Below the pieces are notes generated by a model, which did no database searches, was not told where the DNA came from, and worked only from the letters and a program-made list of their open reading frames with translations. DNA of 64,000 nt from JAHOYW01 sp963664605. Its GTDB lineage: Bacteria; Verrucomicrobiota; Lentisphaeria; Victivallales; Victivallaceae. Position 1 is the stretch's first letter. Each line of letters opens with the position of its first letter. The translations under genes and the position numbers were made by a program. Positions 26,106 through 34,775 of the stretch are shown piece after piece. The DNA lies in the NCBI GenBank assembly GCA_963664605.1, contig OY761536.1, forward strand, positions 1,674,001 to 1,738,000. The letters run 5' to 3'.

Positions 26106-26594
26106 TCAGGTAGTTATCTGCTGCCACTCCTGGAGTTTTTGTTCGTAGGAAAGAGAGGCGTTGGCGGGGCTGGTTGAAGGCAGGGTAATCAGTTCGAGTT
26201 TTGGTAATAGCATTTGCTTTTGATGTTTTACAAATAATTTGTGAGCAGTTTGTCCGTTGAAGAATACTCTGGTGATGTTAGGGCATTTTTTAAAGAGCTT
26301 TTCAAAATCATTGGGTTTGGCATGTTTGATGTCGGAATCGAGACTTCCGGGACGAACACAGCATTGTACGGTGTCCCATAAAGCGATGCGGTTTTTCAGC
26401 AAATGGCTGATACGTTCTTTATAGCTTAGATTGTAGCTGAAATCAAAAAGTTCACTCATTATTCGCCAGAAGCAATTATGCTTATAAGCATAATATTCCT
26501 GACGGCGCAAGGATTCAACACCAGGCATGGAACCTAAGATCAGACGTGTAGCATCAGCCTGCGCAAAGGCTTCGAAGGAGTTTATTGTATTCAT
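26106..26594 (-). CDS. DNA-deoxyinosine (hypoxanthine) glycosylase, UDG family 6-like
   Basis: A 162-residue uracil-DNA-glycosylase-fold protein. 'LILGSMPGVESLRRQEYYAYKHNCFWRIM' matches the family that excises hypoxanthine: the usual UDG motif GxDP is replaced by GSMPG. 'FFNGQTAHKLF' and 'LITLPSTSPANASLS' supply the distal catalytic loop, where the usual HPS is TLPSTSPAN. It acts in base excision repair of deaminated adenine. It starts 1 nt after the stop of the preceding membrane-protein gene. Confidence 0.85.
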   Translation of the reverse strand: MNTINSFEAFAQADATRLILGSMPGVESLRRQEYYAYKHNCFWRIMSELFDFSYNLSYKERISHLLKNRIALWDTVQCCVRPGSLDSDIKHAKPNDFEKLFKKCPNITRVFFNGQTAHKLFVKHQKQMLLPKLELITLPSTSPANASLSYEQKLQEWQQITT

Positions 26595-26595
26595 T

Positions 26596-27261
26596 TCAAT
26601 GCAGTCCTGAACCTTTTATTTTGAGGTGTCCGTAGAGGTTTATACCCTCTTGCAGGAAGGCTTGGATTTCTTTGGGAGATATACGTTTTGAGGCTCTATA
26701 ATAAATGAATTCATTACTATTTCCTTCTGTATTCAAGGTTTTATCCTTTTCATAAAACTCAAGAACTTCATCATTGAAAGTTTCCCGTATACTGTCTTCA
26801 TCCTCCCCACGTAAAAGATATTGTTTTGAGAACTTCGGATTCGAAGTGAAATCAATATCTTTATAGCCAAATATACCGCCTATCTTATGGAAAATATTTT
26901 CCGGCGACAGCGTGAAAGGCGGCAGATTTAAATGTGCTGATTCAACGATTAATATAGTTTGCGAATAAGTCGTGCTGTTTTTGCCGCTGCCCACGGTATA
27001 TTTATAATCCGCAATGGAAATATTCATATCACCTGAACTTCCAGTCATCAGATTTGATACTTTTTTAGCACGCCCTTTAGTGAATAGGTCAAAATGATCA
27101 TGATTCAATATTAAGGAATTATCACATTTGCGTTTGAAAGAAAAATTCAGGGAGTTTGCGATGTTCTCTAATGCTTCCGAACGTTTTTTCTCATAAAACC
27201 ATGCGGCCCAGATTATAATGCCGATAACTGCGATTATTCCTGTAACTATTAGAAATCCCAT
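26596..27261 (-). CDS. Membrane-anchored protein of unknown function
   Basis: A 221-residue protein with one N-terminal transmembrane helix (LIVTGIIAVIGIIIWAAWFY) and a cytoplasmic-looking remainder. The middle carries 'FDLFTKGRAKKVSNLMTG', 'ISIADYKYTVGSGKNSTTYSQTILIV' and 'FTLSPENIFHKIGGIFGYKDIDF', a pattern of a widespread uncharacterised single-pass family. No catalytic motif is visible. It is probably co-transcribed with the glycosylase gene, with a 1-nt gap. Confidence 0.6.
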   Translation of the reverse strand: MGFLIVTGIIAVIGIIIWAAWFYEKKRSEALENIANSLNFSFKRKCDNSLILNHDHFDLFTKGRAKKVSNLMTGSSGDMNISIADYKYTVGSGKNSTTYSQTILIVESAHLNLPPFTLSPENIFHKIGGIFGYKDIDFTSNPKFSKQYLLRGEDEDSIRETFNDEVLEFYEKDKTLNTEGNSNEFIYYRASKRISPKEIQAFLQEGINLYGHLKIKGSGLH

Positions 27262-27333
27262 GACTTTACCTCGCTAGGTGATTTAAAATTAATAGAACTA
27301 ATTTAAACCACATAGAAGATAAAGTCAATATTT

Positions 27334-29250
27334 TTATTCGACCACAGCTAGTAAACAGGAGCGTGGTTCAAGGATCGTATTAATTCTGTTCTGTTTAATT
27401 TTAACAGTTTCATCGTTCCAGAAATTAACCGCTTTAATGCTGTTTATGCCGTATTTGCTCAAATCCAAGCTCATTTCACTTGTCCTATCGTTCCAGTTTA
27501 TCAGGAGCACCCGGTGTTTTTTACCGACTTTCTGGAGCCAGTATGCAGGGATATTGGAACTGAAAAGGTCAAGTGGAATCGCAGTTTCTCCGGTTTCAGC
27601 CGAGACTGTCCGGCGTGCCAGGTCTAAGCCGCTTTCATTGAGCATGTACATTTTGTCTGAAAGGTTAACCGCTCCGCTGGCAGCGAGAACAATACTCAGT
27701 AGAATTTCCAGTTGCTGGCGTTTTGCATCCACCATGTTGTTAACACCGGCTTGTGGATCAGGGTCATCAGCATCTACCACTATGAAACTTGGTTGAAGGC
27801 GGTTTATTTCTGTTTCGTTCGAAGTATCAAAACCGCGGCATAACGCGAAGTCCGGATCATTAAGCCAGAGACGCTTATTGCTCCAGAATCTTGCCGCTAC
27901 GGATATTGTATTATGCTGCATACAAAGCCATGTTGCGTGGATATCACCGCCGACCCTGACTGTATCAACATAATCGGTTCCTCCTTTGAACTGGTAATTG
28001 CAGCCGAGTATCGTTGCTCTGTCGCCCACCGCTTCGTGAACGCTTTTGACGATAAGGCGCGCGATTTCACTATGCGGTATCATATTATCCGCAAACTTTC
28101 TGGCATTCAGAGTATTCCCCATGAAATCAAGCTTGAAATATTTGTAACCCATGTCAGCATAGCGTTTAAAAATATTCTTCAAATGTTTATCAACTTTTTC
28201 CTGTGTCGGATCAAGAAGGAATCCTTTGCGTCCCATGCATTCATAGGCAAAGCATGGTTGCCCGCCTTCGCTTTGGGCAAGCATATCGTAATCGAGCTGT
28301 GCGATGGGTGAATGCGGTTCGACTATAGTCGGAGCGAACCATAGACCGGGTTCAAATCCAAGTTCGGTGATTTTGTCCGCCAGATATTTCATGCCGTTCG
28401 GGAAATAATGATTGGCTTCCCATTCACCGTAGCAATACTGCCAGCCGTCATCAATGATTATGCGTTTTACATGTTTGGATAAAACCGGATCGTTTGCGAT
28501 AAATTCGGCGTTTTTCAGGACTTCTTCTTCAGTAATTGTCCAGCGGTAAAAATCCCAGGTGTTCCATCCGGCAGCTGTAGAAGCGTTGAAATCTTTTTCA
28601 TTTTCCAGGCTTTCATCAGCATAATTCTCCATCAGGGCAAAGCCATTTGTATCGCACTTCAAGGTTAAAGCATCGGCTTCCAGTTTTTTGCCTCCGAAGT
28701 TATGGACATTTGTAAAAGCCTGAAGTTTTTTTACCTGCCCCTTTTCAATTATTCCGTTAAACTCATTCGGTTGTGACTGACGTAAAGGGAAAGACAACTG
28801 CAGGGTGGAACCATCTTTTGTGAGCATTAATTGATAATGAGAGTTGAAGTCCTGCTTGTCAACATCTTTCAGTAATTTGCTGGTACAGCCTCCCATTTTG
28901 ATTCCCTGTGCCAGTAAATGATCTGCTGTCAGAACCGGCATATCCATGACTATCAGCCGCACGTCTTTCTGTACCGAGAGAAGTTCGCCATAAAGCCGGA
29001 GTGAAATTCCGTTAATGCCGGCTGTCGCGATTTCCAGAAACCACGTTCCGAGTTCATTACTGGTTTCGAGTAATATTTTGTCTGTATTTGAATTGCTTTT
29101 CCGCCAGTATTCCAGCGGATATTCTTTGCCGTCGCAGAATAATAAGGGGCGACAGTTCTTTAATTCAAAATGGTTGATTTTTATCTGATATTCGCCGTTT
29201 ACGGCAAATTCAAGATAGGTATTGTGGTTATTTAATGTGAATGTTGACAT
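27334..29250 (-). CDS. Alpha-galactosidase-like glycoside hydrolase, GH36 type
   Basis: A 638-residue protein with the GH36/clan D architecture: N-terminal beta-sandwich (about 1-215), catalytic TIM barrel (about 225-550) and C-terminal beta domain. Key residues are AGWNTWD at 227-233, IIDDGWQ at 265-271, the nucleophile Asp375 in YFKLDF, and the acid/base Asp436 in RVGGDI. No signal peptide, so it acts inside the cell. Substrate may be alpha-galactosides, though related proteins act on other alpha-linked sugars. The start lies 19 nt inside the LacI gene, showing tight coupling; the operon is probably controlled by that LacI protein at 30296-30317. Confidence 0.85.
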   Translation of the reverse strand: MSTFTLNNHNTYLEFAVNGEYQIKINHFELKNCRPLLFCDGKEYPLEYWRKSNSNTDKILLETSNELGTWFLEIATAGINGISLRLYGELLSVQKDVRLIVMDMPVLTADHLLAQGIKMGGCTSKLLKDVDKQDFNSHYQLMLTKDGSTLQLSFPLRQSQPNEFNGIIEKGQVKKLQAFTNVHNFGGKKLEADALTLKCDTNGFALMENYADESLENEKDFNASTAAGWNTWDFYRWTITEEEVLKNAEFIANDPVLSKHVKRIIIDDGWQYCYGEWEANHYFPNGMKYLADKITELGFEPGLWFAPTIVEPHSPIAQLDYDMLAQSEGGQPCFAYECMGRKGFLLDPTQEKVDKHLKNIFKRYADMGYKYFKLDFMGNTLNARKFADNMIPHSEIARLIVKSVHEAVGDRATILGCNYQFKGGTDYVDTVRVGGDIHATWLCMQHNTISVAARFWSNKRLWLNDPDFALCRGFDTSNETEINRLQPSFIVVDADDPDPQAGVNNMVDAKRQQLEILLSIVLAASGAVNLSDKMYMLNESGLDLARRTVSAETGETAIPLDLFSSNIPAYWLQKVGKKHRVLLINWNDRTSEMSLDLSKYGINSIKAVNFWNDETVKIKQNRINTILEPRSCLLAVVE

Positions 29251-30284
29251 AAGTTTTCCTTTTTTAAGTAATCCAGAGTGAATTTGCTTCCCGCAGAAGC
29301 GATATTCTGCAGTGATTTTTTATTACAGCCGCAACTGCCGCCGTATGCCAGATAAGGTTTTATTAATTTTCCTTTGTTTTTTGTTTCTGTTCCTTTTATT
29401 TTATTCATAAGCAGTTTAACGCTTTTATTTGCAAGCTCCTGAACTGGTTGTACGACAGTTGTCAGGGCTGGAGAGGTGAATTCTGTAAATGCCAGTCCGT
29501 CAAAGCCTATTACCGCTGCCTCTTCCGGGATTTTTATTCCGGCATGCTGCAGTACGCTCATTACTGCTGCGGCGACAAAATCATTTATACAGAAAAATGC
29601 GCTTGCTCCGGCTTTTACCATATTCAAAACTTCAAGGTCGGAATCTTCCAAATTTCTTTTGACGCAAAACTCTTTACATGAAGTCAGCCCGGCTTCGGAA
29701 AGCGCCCGTTCAAGTCCGTTGAAGCGCCCAGGTTCTCTGGAAGAAATACCGACATAAGATATTTTCCTGTGACCATGTTCTATTAAATGTTTGCCTGCCA
29801 GGTAACCGCCATACTCCATATCAACCGCAATATCAAAACAGGGCTGGTTGTGGGTTACGCTTATAAATGGAACTGAAATATCCTCTTTTTCCTGTTCCGA
29901 AGCGGCGCTGGTGATAATCAGAGCGTCAACGCCTCGGGATTCAAGTTCCGCGCAAGTGCTTTTGGTGGAAACGTTTTGGTTAGTATTTCCTCCAAGCAAG
30001 GCTTGATAACCATTTCGCCATAATTCCTGCAGTAAAGCATTGTTGATTGCATCATGAACCGGGACTGAAAACAATCCGCCGACGATACCAATGGTCATTG
30101 AGGCGCCTCCACGCAGACTGCGCGCCGCGTAATTCGGACGATAATCCAATTGATCAATCGCTTTGAGAATACGTTTCTTGTTTTCCGCGGAAACATGCTT
30201 AGTTTCCCGGTTATTCAGGAACAATGATACCGCCGGACGTGAAACTTTTGCTTTCTCAGCAATATCTTTTAAAGTAACAGCCAT
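29232..30284 (-). CDS. LacI-family regulator of the GH36 operon
   Basis: A 350-residue regulator. The N-terminal HTH is 'VTLKDIAEKAKVSRPAVSLFLNN', with the hinge segment 'YRPNYAARSLRGG', followed by a periplasmic-binding-protein-like effector domain ('TMTIGIVGG' region to 'AVIGFDGLAFTEFTSPALTTV'). The C-terminus has a Cys pair (GSCGCNKK). It overlaps the alpha-galactosidase start by 19 nt. A CG-centred palindrome sits just downstream of its predicted promoter, fitting autorepression relieved by a galactoside. Confidence 0.92.
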   Translation of the reverse strand: MAVTLKDIAEKAKVSRPAVSLFLNNRETKHVSAENKKRILKAIDQLDYRPNYAARSLRGGASMTIGIVGGLFSVPVHDAINNALLQELWRNGYQALLGGNTNQNVSTKSTCAELESRGVDALIITSAASEQEKEDISVPFISVTHNQPCFDIAVDMEYGGYLAGKHLIEHGHRKISYVGISSREPGRFNGLERALSEAGLTSCKEFCVKRNLEDSDLEVLNMVKAGASAFFCINDFVAAAVMSVLQHAGIKIPEEAAVIGFDGLAFTEFTSPALTTVVQPVQELANKSVKLLMNKIKGTETKNKGKLIKPYLAYGGSCGCNKKSLQNIASAGSKFTLDYLKKENLCQHSH

Positions 30285-30295
30285 GATAAAAAACC

Positions 30296-30317
30296 TTATG
30301 TAACACGATTTACATAA
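30296..30317 (-). promoter_or_regulatory. LacI-type operator upstream of the LacI-GH36 operon
   Basis: TTATGTAA, a 6-nt centre CACGAT and TTACATAA form a perfect 8-bp inverted repeat centred on CG, as in LacI-family operators. It lies 12 nt before the LacI start and just downstream of the predicted promoter, where bound repressor would block transcription. Confidence 0.7.
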
Positions 30318-30319
30318 TT

Positions 30320-30348
30320 AATATAATGGCTGAAATTGAATTTGTCTA
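30320..30348 (-). promoter_or_regulatory. Sigma-70 promoter of the LacI-GH36 operon
   Basis: On the minus strand TAGACA (30343-30348), a 17-bp spacer and TATATT (30320-30325). The operator at 30296-30317 covers the predicted start site. Confidence 0.6.
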
Positions 30349-30492
30349 CAGCTTATTTTTAAAAAAGAAAATATTTTCCGGTTTTAGTAGTGCCGGTGAA
30401 GGTTTCTCTCCGGCAAATAATGTGTGGTCTATTGTTTTGTTAAAAGCTTCTGTGGAGCTGGACGCATCTGCATCTGCTTTTTAAAGCAAACA

Positions 30493-31569
30493 TTATTTTC
30501 TGCTTAAAAAATGCGGAGAATCGCCCCATTCGCCGAACCCGATGGTTTCATTGATATTTTCAATGCGGCGCTGGAGACAGCCTTTGCACATTGAGGAATT
30601 CTCATCCAGGCATGGTTTGCCGTCATAGAGCTGGTAGCTTGCGCGATATTTCGTATCAGTTATGTTTGGCATAACGATATTGGCTCCGGCCTGTACTCCG
30701 ATTTCCCTGCCTTGCGGGTTGAGCGCTTGTAAGGCGGTGGCGGCGGCAATATTTATGTCTTTAAGGTATATTCGGCAGGCGGCAATCATTTTCAATCCGA
30801 GCATAAACTGTTTCTCTTTATCAAAATCTTTTACTTCTTTTGCCAGCGGGGTTTCATTGTGGACGATGTATGGTCCCATGCCCAGCATGTCTATATCTTC
30901 CCGTTCGAAAAATAATATATCATTAGCAAGGTCTTCAGTGCTTTGTCCGGGAAGTCCCATCATAACGCCGGTCCCTGTCTGGTAGCCGGCTTTTTTGAGT
31001 TCCCGTATACAGTTTATCCGGCGCTGGAAATCATGATTTGCAGGATGGAGTGTTTTGTAAAGCTCCTCATTTGAGCTTTCTATACGCAATAAATAACGAT
31101 GCGCCCCGGCATCGAACCAGCGTTTATAGACTTCGGGCGCCTGCTCCCCGAGCGATAAAGTAATGCCCAACTTCCCATCTGTTTCGGTTTTAATACGTTT
31201 GACGATGCGTTCGATAAATTCCGTATATTCAGGAGATTCGATTTCGCCCCCCTGAATGACTAGAGAACCGTAATTGTTTTTATAGGTCCACAGGGCTGAT
31301 TGGATGATGTCTTCTTCTGACATTTTGAAGCGTTTGACATTCTTATTGCTTTTTCTGATGCCGCAATAAAAACAGTCTTTCGCGCAGATATTACTGAACT
31401 CAATAATACCCCGGAAATACACTTTATTGCCGATGTATTTTAATTTTATCCGGTAGGCTTCCTGAAATATCTGCTCAAGAACAGCTTTGTCCTCGACTTC
31501 CAGCAGCAAACGCAGTTCATCAACGGACAACTTTACATCATTTTTGATTTTATCAATAATTTTTTTCAT
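30493..31569 (-). CDS. hydE: [FeFe]-hydrogenase H-cluster radical SAM maturase HydE
   Basis: A 358-residue radical SAM enzyme. The [4Fe-4S]-SAM motif CxxxCxxC is Cys62-Cys66-Cys69 in 'FSNICAKDCFYCGIR', preceded by YFRGIIEFSN, a HydE/PylB signature. 'LVIQGGE' and 'GVMMGLPGQSTEDLANDI' are further HydE stretches. A second C-terminal cysteine set (CLDENSSMCKGC) corresponds to the optional second cluster of Thermotoga HydE. HydE helps build the organic part of the H-cluster, so the organism should have an [FeFe]-hydrogenase. HydF, HydG and hydrogenase genes are not adjacent. AAGG lies upstream of the ATG. Confidence 0.88.
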   Translation of the reverse strand: MKKIIDKIKNDVKLSVDELRLLLEVEDKAVLEQIFQEAYRIKLKYIGNKVYFRGIIEFSNICAKDCFYCGIRKSNKNVKRFKMSEEDIIQSALWTYKNNYGSLVIQGGEIESPEYTEFIERIVKRIKTETDGKLGITLSLGEQAPEVYKRWFDAGAHRYLLRIESSNEELYKTLHPANHDFQRRINCIRELKKAGYQTGTGVMMGLPGQSTEDLANDILFFEREDIDMLGMGPYIVHNETPLAKEVKDFDKEKQFMLGLKMIAACRIYLKDINIAAATALQALNPQGREIGVQAGANIVMPNITDTKYRASYQLYDGKPCLDENSSMCKGCLQRRIENINETIGFGEWGDSPHFLSRK

Positions 31570-31586
31570 GCCTTATATTAAGACAT

Positions 31587-31598
31587 AATGTCGACATT
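31587..31598. promoter_or_regulatory. Perfect palindrome upstream of hydE
   Basis: AATGTCGACATT is a perfect 12-bp palindrome 17 nt before the hydE start. It may be an operator or chance; no regulator gene is assigned. Confidence 0.3.
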
Positions 31599-31674
31599 GC
31601 AAGTAAAGATTGCATAAAAAAACAGTTAAACCCAGGAACTTGCAATGTATCATAAAATACATTTTTATTTTTGA

Positions 31675-31688
31675 ATAAACGATAATCT
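31675..31688 (+). promoter_or_regulatory. Distal copy of LacI-type operator
   Basis: ATAAACGATAATCT is identical to a second copy at 31766-31779, 91 bp away. It is the upstream of two sites before the LacI-aldolase-glycosyltransferase operon, a spacing that would allow looping. Confidence 0.5.
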
Positions 31689-31719
31689 AAATATTTATTG
31701 ATATTTTGTATAATCCCTC

Positions 31720-31748
31720 TTGATAAATTGAATTTCAGCATGTATTAT
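31720..31748 (+). promoter_or_regulatory. Sigma-70 promoter of the LacI-aldolase operon
   Basis: TTGATA (31720-31725), a 17-bp spacer and TATTAT (31743-31748). The proximal operator at 31765-31779 lies just downstream. Confidence 0.6.
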
Positions 31749-31764
31749 CATGGTGTGTATGAAA

Positions 31765-31779
31765 GATAAACGATAATCT
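31765..31779 (+). promoter_or_regulatory. Proximal LacI-type operator
   Basis: GATAAACGATAATC (31765-31778) is a CG-centred imperfect palindrome: GAT, A, CG, T and ATC are symmetric (10 of 14 positions). It lies 13 nt before the LacI start, in the same relation to the promoter as the operators of the other two LacI genes in the window. Confidence 0.6.
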
Positions 31780-31791
31780 TAATGTTTTATT

Positions 31792-32832
31792 ATGAAAAAA
31801 ACAGGTGATGTTACTTTAGCGACTTTAGCTGAAAAATTAAATGTGACTACTACTACGGTGAGCAAGGCTCTGCGTGATAAACCGGGTATTGGGCTGGAGA
31901 TGGTAAAAAAAGTAAAGGATTTAGCCCGTGAACTGAATTATCAACCAAATTTTGCGGCACAAAGTTTAAAGAAAAGCACTAGTGATTCAATAGGTTTATT
32001 GATAACCAGCGATATAACAAATCCATGGTACGCGCAATTAGTAAGCAGTCTTGAATCAGAATTAGCCAGGCACGGCAAAACCATGATTCTCAGCCTGGGC
32101 AAAGATGATTATGAGAAGGAACGTAATTGTTTGGAAGCCTTTCGCGGAGGACGTGTTGCCGGGGTTATTGCCGGCCCGATTTTTCGTCAGCGTAACCTGG
32201 AAAATATTTGGCAATCGCTGAATAATGGTTTGCCAATGGTTGTATTTAACTGCATGGAAGAGATGCCGGTAAACTATGTGGCTATTGATCAGGCGGAGGG
32301 AGCCAGGCTGGCAGTAAACCATCTTATTGAAAAAGGGCACAAACGGATTGGATATTTATGCTGCTTAAAAGGGGATTTGCAGGAAGCTGGAAAGAGTCGG
32401 AGAGAAGGTTTTGAACAAGCATTGTTTGAACATGACATGCCATTGTTCGGACGGAATATTATTACCGGGAAAATCAGTAAAAAGGGCGGTTATGAAGTCA
32501 TGAAAGGGCTTTTGAGCCAGAGCAGGGAAAAACTGCCCACAGCCTTTTTCTGCCATAATGACAATGTTGCGCTTGGTGCTATGCTGGCAATCCAACAGGC
32601 TGGATTATCAGTTCCGGAAGACATATCGCTGATTGGTTTTGATGATATCGAAGAGAGTTCTTTGGTTTCACCCATGTTAACAACGGTTGGCGGGATCAAG
32701 GATAAATTTGCAAAAGAGTTGGTGAATACAATTTTAGATGTTGTTGAGAATAAATCTGAAACTAATAATAGAATAAAAAAGGAGATAGCGCCGCAACTAA
32801 TTGTTCGTGATAGTGTAAAACAAATTAATTAA
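31792..32832 (+). CDS. LacI-family regulator of the aldolase operon
   Basis: A 346-residue regulator. The HTH is 'VTLATLAEKLNVTTTTVSKALRDKPGIG', with the hinge 'YQPNFAAQSLKKSTSD', followed by an effector-binding domain ('IGLLITSDITNPWYAQLVSSLE' to 'DISLIGFDDIEESSLVSPMLTTVGG'). The gene has no obvious Shine-Dalgarno. An aldolase gene follows after 24 nt and then a glycosyltransferase, so it probably senses the sugar or sugar acid handled by the aldolase and represses its own operon. Confidence 0.92.
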   Translation: MKKTGDVTLATLAEKLNVTTTTVSKALRDKPGIGLEMVKKVKDLARELNYQPNFAAQSLKKSTSDSIGLLITSDITNPWYAQLVSSLESELARHGKTMILSLGKDDYEKERNCLEAFRGGRVAGVIAGPIFRQRNLENIWQSLNNGLPMVVFNCMEEMPVNYVAIDQAEGARLAVNHLIEKGHKRIGYLCCLKGDLQEAGKSRREGFEQALFEHDMPLFGRNIITGKISKKGGYEVMKGLLSQSREKLPTAFFCHNDNVALGAMLAIQQAGLSVPEDISLIGFDDIEESSLVSPMLTTVGGIKDKFAKELVNTILDVVENKSETNNRIKKEIAPQLIVRDSVKQIN

Positions 32833-32856
32833 CTTAAAATATCAGGTATTTAAATA

Positions 32857-33768
32857 ATGAAAAAACATTTGCCAAAACCTTTACGTGGTGTCGTGCCGCC
32901 TCTCGTAACACCTTTAGCAGACGAATACAATCTGGATTTGCCGGGACTTAAAAAACTTATTGAACATGTGCTGGATGGCGGGGTTCACGGGCTTTTTCTG
33001 CTTGGGACTACCGGGGAAGGCCCAAGCTTAAGTTATGAACTTAAATATGAAATGGTAAAAAAATCCTGTGAGATCATTGCCGGGCGTGTCCCGGTGTTAG
33101 TGGGGATAACCGATACATCATTTGCGGAATCCATCCGCCTGGCGAAACACGCCGCAGAATGCGGCGCTGATGCGGTTGTGCTGGCTCCCCCATACTATTT
33201 CCCTGCCGGACAAGCTGAGCTGCTCGAATACTTTGAACACCTTGCTCCCAAGCTTCCTTTGCCGTTATTCTTATACAATATGCCCGCAATGACAAAAGTT
33301 GTTATTGATATTGATACTTTGCGGAAAGCTTCTGAAATTGATAATATCATTGGTTTCAAGGACAGTGGCGGCAATATGATAAAATATCATGAATATCTCA
33401 GGACAATGCAAGATAAACCGGAGTTTTCAATGCTCATCGGGCCGGAGGAGCTGTTAGGTGAATCCGTGCTGTTCGGCGGACATGGCGGAGTTGCCGGCGG
33501 TGCGAATATAAAACCGCGTTTATTCGTTGATATGTATGAGGCGGCTGTTGCCGGTGATTTAGCTGAAATTAAGAAACTGCAAAAAGGAATATTCGCTTTG
33601 CGCGAATTGTATTCCTGTGGTAAATACCCGTCCACTTTTATAAAAGGCGTGAAATGTGCTTTGAATTGCATGGGGATATGCAGCGATTTTATAGCAGAGC
33701 CGTTTCATGCTTTCCGTCAGGCTGAAAGGAGCAAAATAGAAGCATTATTAAGCAAAATAGAAAAATAA
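32857..33768 (+). CDS. DapA/NanA-family lyase or aldolase
   Basis: A 303-residue class I aldolase of the dihydrodipicolinate synthase/N-acetylneuraminate lyase superfamily. The carboxylate-binding GTTGEG is at 50-55, the catalytic Tyr140 is in FLYNMP and the Schiff-base Lys168 in IIGFKDSGG. The family includes DapA, NanA, KDG aldolase and related 2-keto-acid lyases. The LacI gene upstream suggests a catabolic role, for example sialic acid or a keto-deoxy sugar acid, over lysine synthesis. This is inference. Confidence 0.85.
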   Translation: MKKHLPKPLRGVVPPLVTPLADEYNLDLPGLKKLIEHVLDGGVHGLFLLGTTGEGPSLSYELKYEMVKKSCEIIAGRVPVLVGITDTSFAESIRLAKHAAECGADAVVLAPPYYFPAGQAELLEYFEHLAPKLPLPLFLYNMPAMTKVVIDIDTLRKASEIDNIIGFKDSGGNMIKYHEYLRTMQDKPEFSMLIGPEELLGESVLFGGHGGVAGGANIKPRLFVDMYEAAVAGDLAEIKKLQKGIFALRELYSCGKYPSTFIKGVKCALNCMGICSDFIAEPFHAFRQAERSKIEALLSKIEK

Positions 33769-33846
33769 AACATAAATAATTATTGATTTTTCAGGAAATG
33801 ATGTAATTAGTTATAAGCAAAATAAAACTTCTATGTCAGGCGGAAT

Positions 33847-34629
33847 ATGGATAATAAAATCATTCAGTCAATGTGGATTGGAAATGAACTTTCAGCTCTT
33901 GAACGGCTTTGCATAAACTCATACCTGAAAAACGATCATGAATTTCACTTGTACGCTTATGAGGATATAAAGAATATTCCTGATGGAACAGTTGTGAAAG
34001 ATGCCGGTGAAATCATTCCAGCTGAAGAAATCTTTCTGTACAGTACGGGGACTTATTCTGTATTTGCGGACTGGTTTCGTTGGAAACTGCTCTATGAAAA
34101 AGGTGGTTTCTGGGTTGATATGGATCAAATATGCATAAAACATTTTGATTTTGATACTGATTTGATATTTGCAAAACAAACTATAGGCAGCGTTGCTGTT
34201 GGGGTGTTAGGCTTTCCGCCAAAACACGAATTATGTGCTTTTATGGAGAATATTTGTGAAAACCCTAATTATATTCTTCCTTATGATTCGCCCCGTACGA
34301 AATGGAGGAAGATAAAAAGAAAGTTGCTGAGACGCAGGCGGCAGAATGTCAGTTGGGGAGAAACTGGCGGACCGGTGGGGTTCACCCAGGCGCTTGAATA
34401 TTTCAAACTCATAGATCTGGCTAAGCCTTTCACTTACTTTTACCCTATTCCGCACTATAACTGGGATACAGCGTTTGACGATACTTTTGCTAATGACATC
34501 GACTTTTTTTCAAACACCTATGCCGTTCATCTCTGGAACGATATGATGCGTCACAAAAAGGGGTTTGATAAAAACGGCACATTCCCCCAAAATTCCCTCT
34601 TCGAGCAGCTTAAAGCCAAATATCTTTGA
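33847..34629 (+). CDS. DXD glycosyltransferase (Gly_transf_sug type)
   Basis: A 260-residue GT-A-fold glycosyltransferase of the capsule/OCH1-like group. 'IQSMWIGNELSALERLCINSY' at the N-terminus is the usual start, and 'ADWFRWKLLYEKGGFWVDMDQIC' carries the conserved Asp75-Arg78, GG and DMD (91-93) metal-binding motif. It adds a sugar to a surface polysaccharide or glycan. A clear ribosome site (AGGCGGA) precedes the ATG. It lies 78 nt after the aldolase gene, either co-transcribed or independent. Confidence 0.8.
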   Translation: MDNKIIQSMWIGNELSALERLCINSYLKNDHEFHLYAYEDIKNIPDGTVVKDAGEIIPAEEIFLYSTGTYSVFADWFRWKLLYEKGGFWVDMDQICIKHFDFDTDLIFAKQTIGSVAVGVLGFPPKHELCAFMENICENPNYILPYDSPRTKWRKIKRKLLRRRRQNVSWGETGGPVGFTQALEYFKLIDLAKPFTYFYPIPHYNWDTAFDDTFANDIDFFSNTYAVHLWNDMMRHKKGFDKNGTFPQNSLFEQLKAKYL

Positions 34630-34700
34630 AGGTTTGAATAAACCAGTGAAAGAAGTTGATAAACAGGCTGATATTTTCCTGCAGACGATAAACCCTATAG

Positions 34701-34775
34701 CACGCCTGGAGACAGGCGTGGCTACATTGGAGAATATATACGATTTAGATGTAGGTGCCTCTGTCCCTGGAGGCA
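34701..34775. repeat. Paired-hairpin element A
   Basis: CACGCCT-GGAGAC-AGGCGTG (34701-34720) and TGCCTC-TGTCCCTG-GAGGCA (34756-34775) flank an inner CTACAT/ATGTAG pair (34722-34754). Read outward, the two main hairpins share a CTGTCNC(C/T) core in opposite orientation. The same two-hairpin layout and core occur at 57969-58048. Confidence 0.5.
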
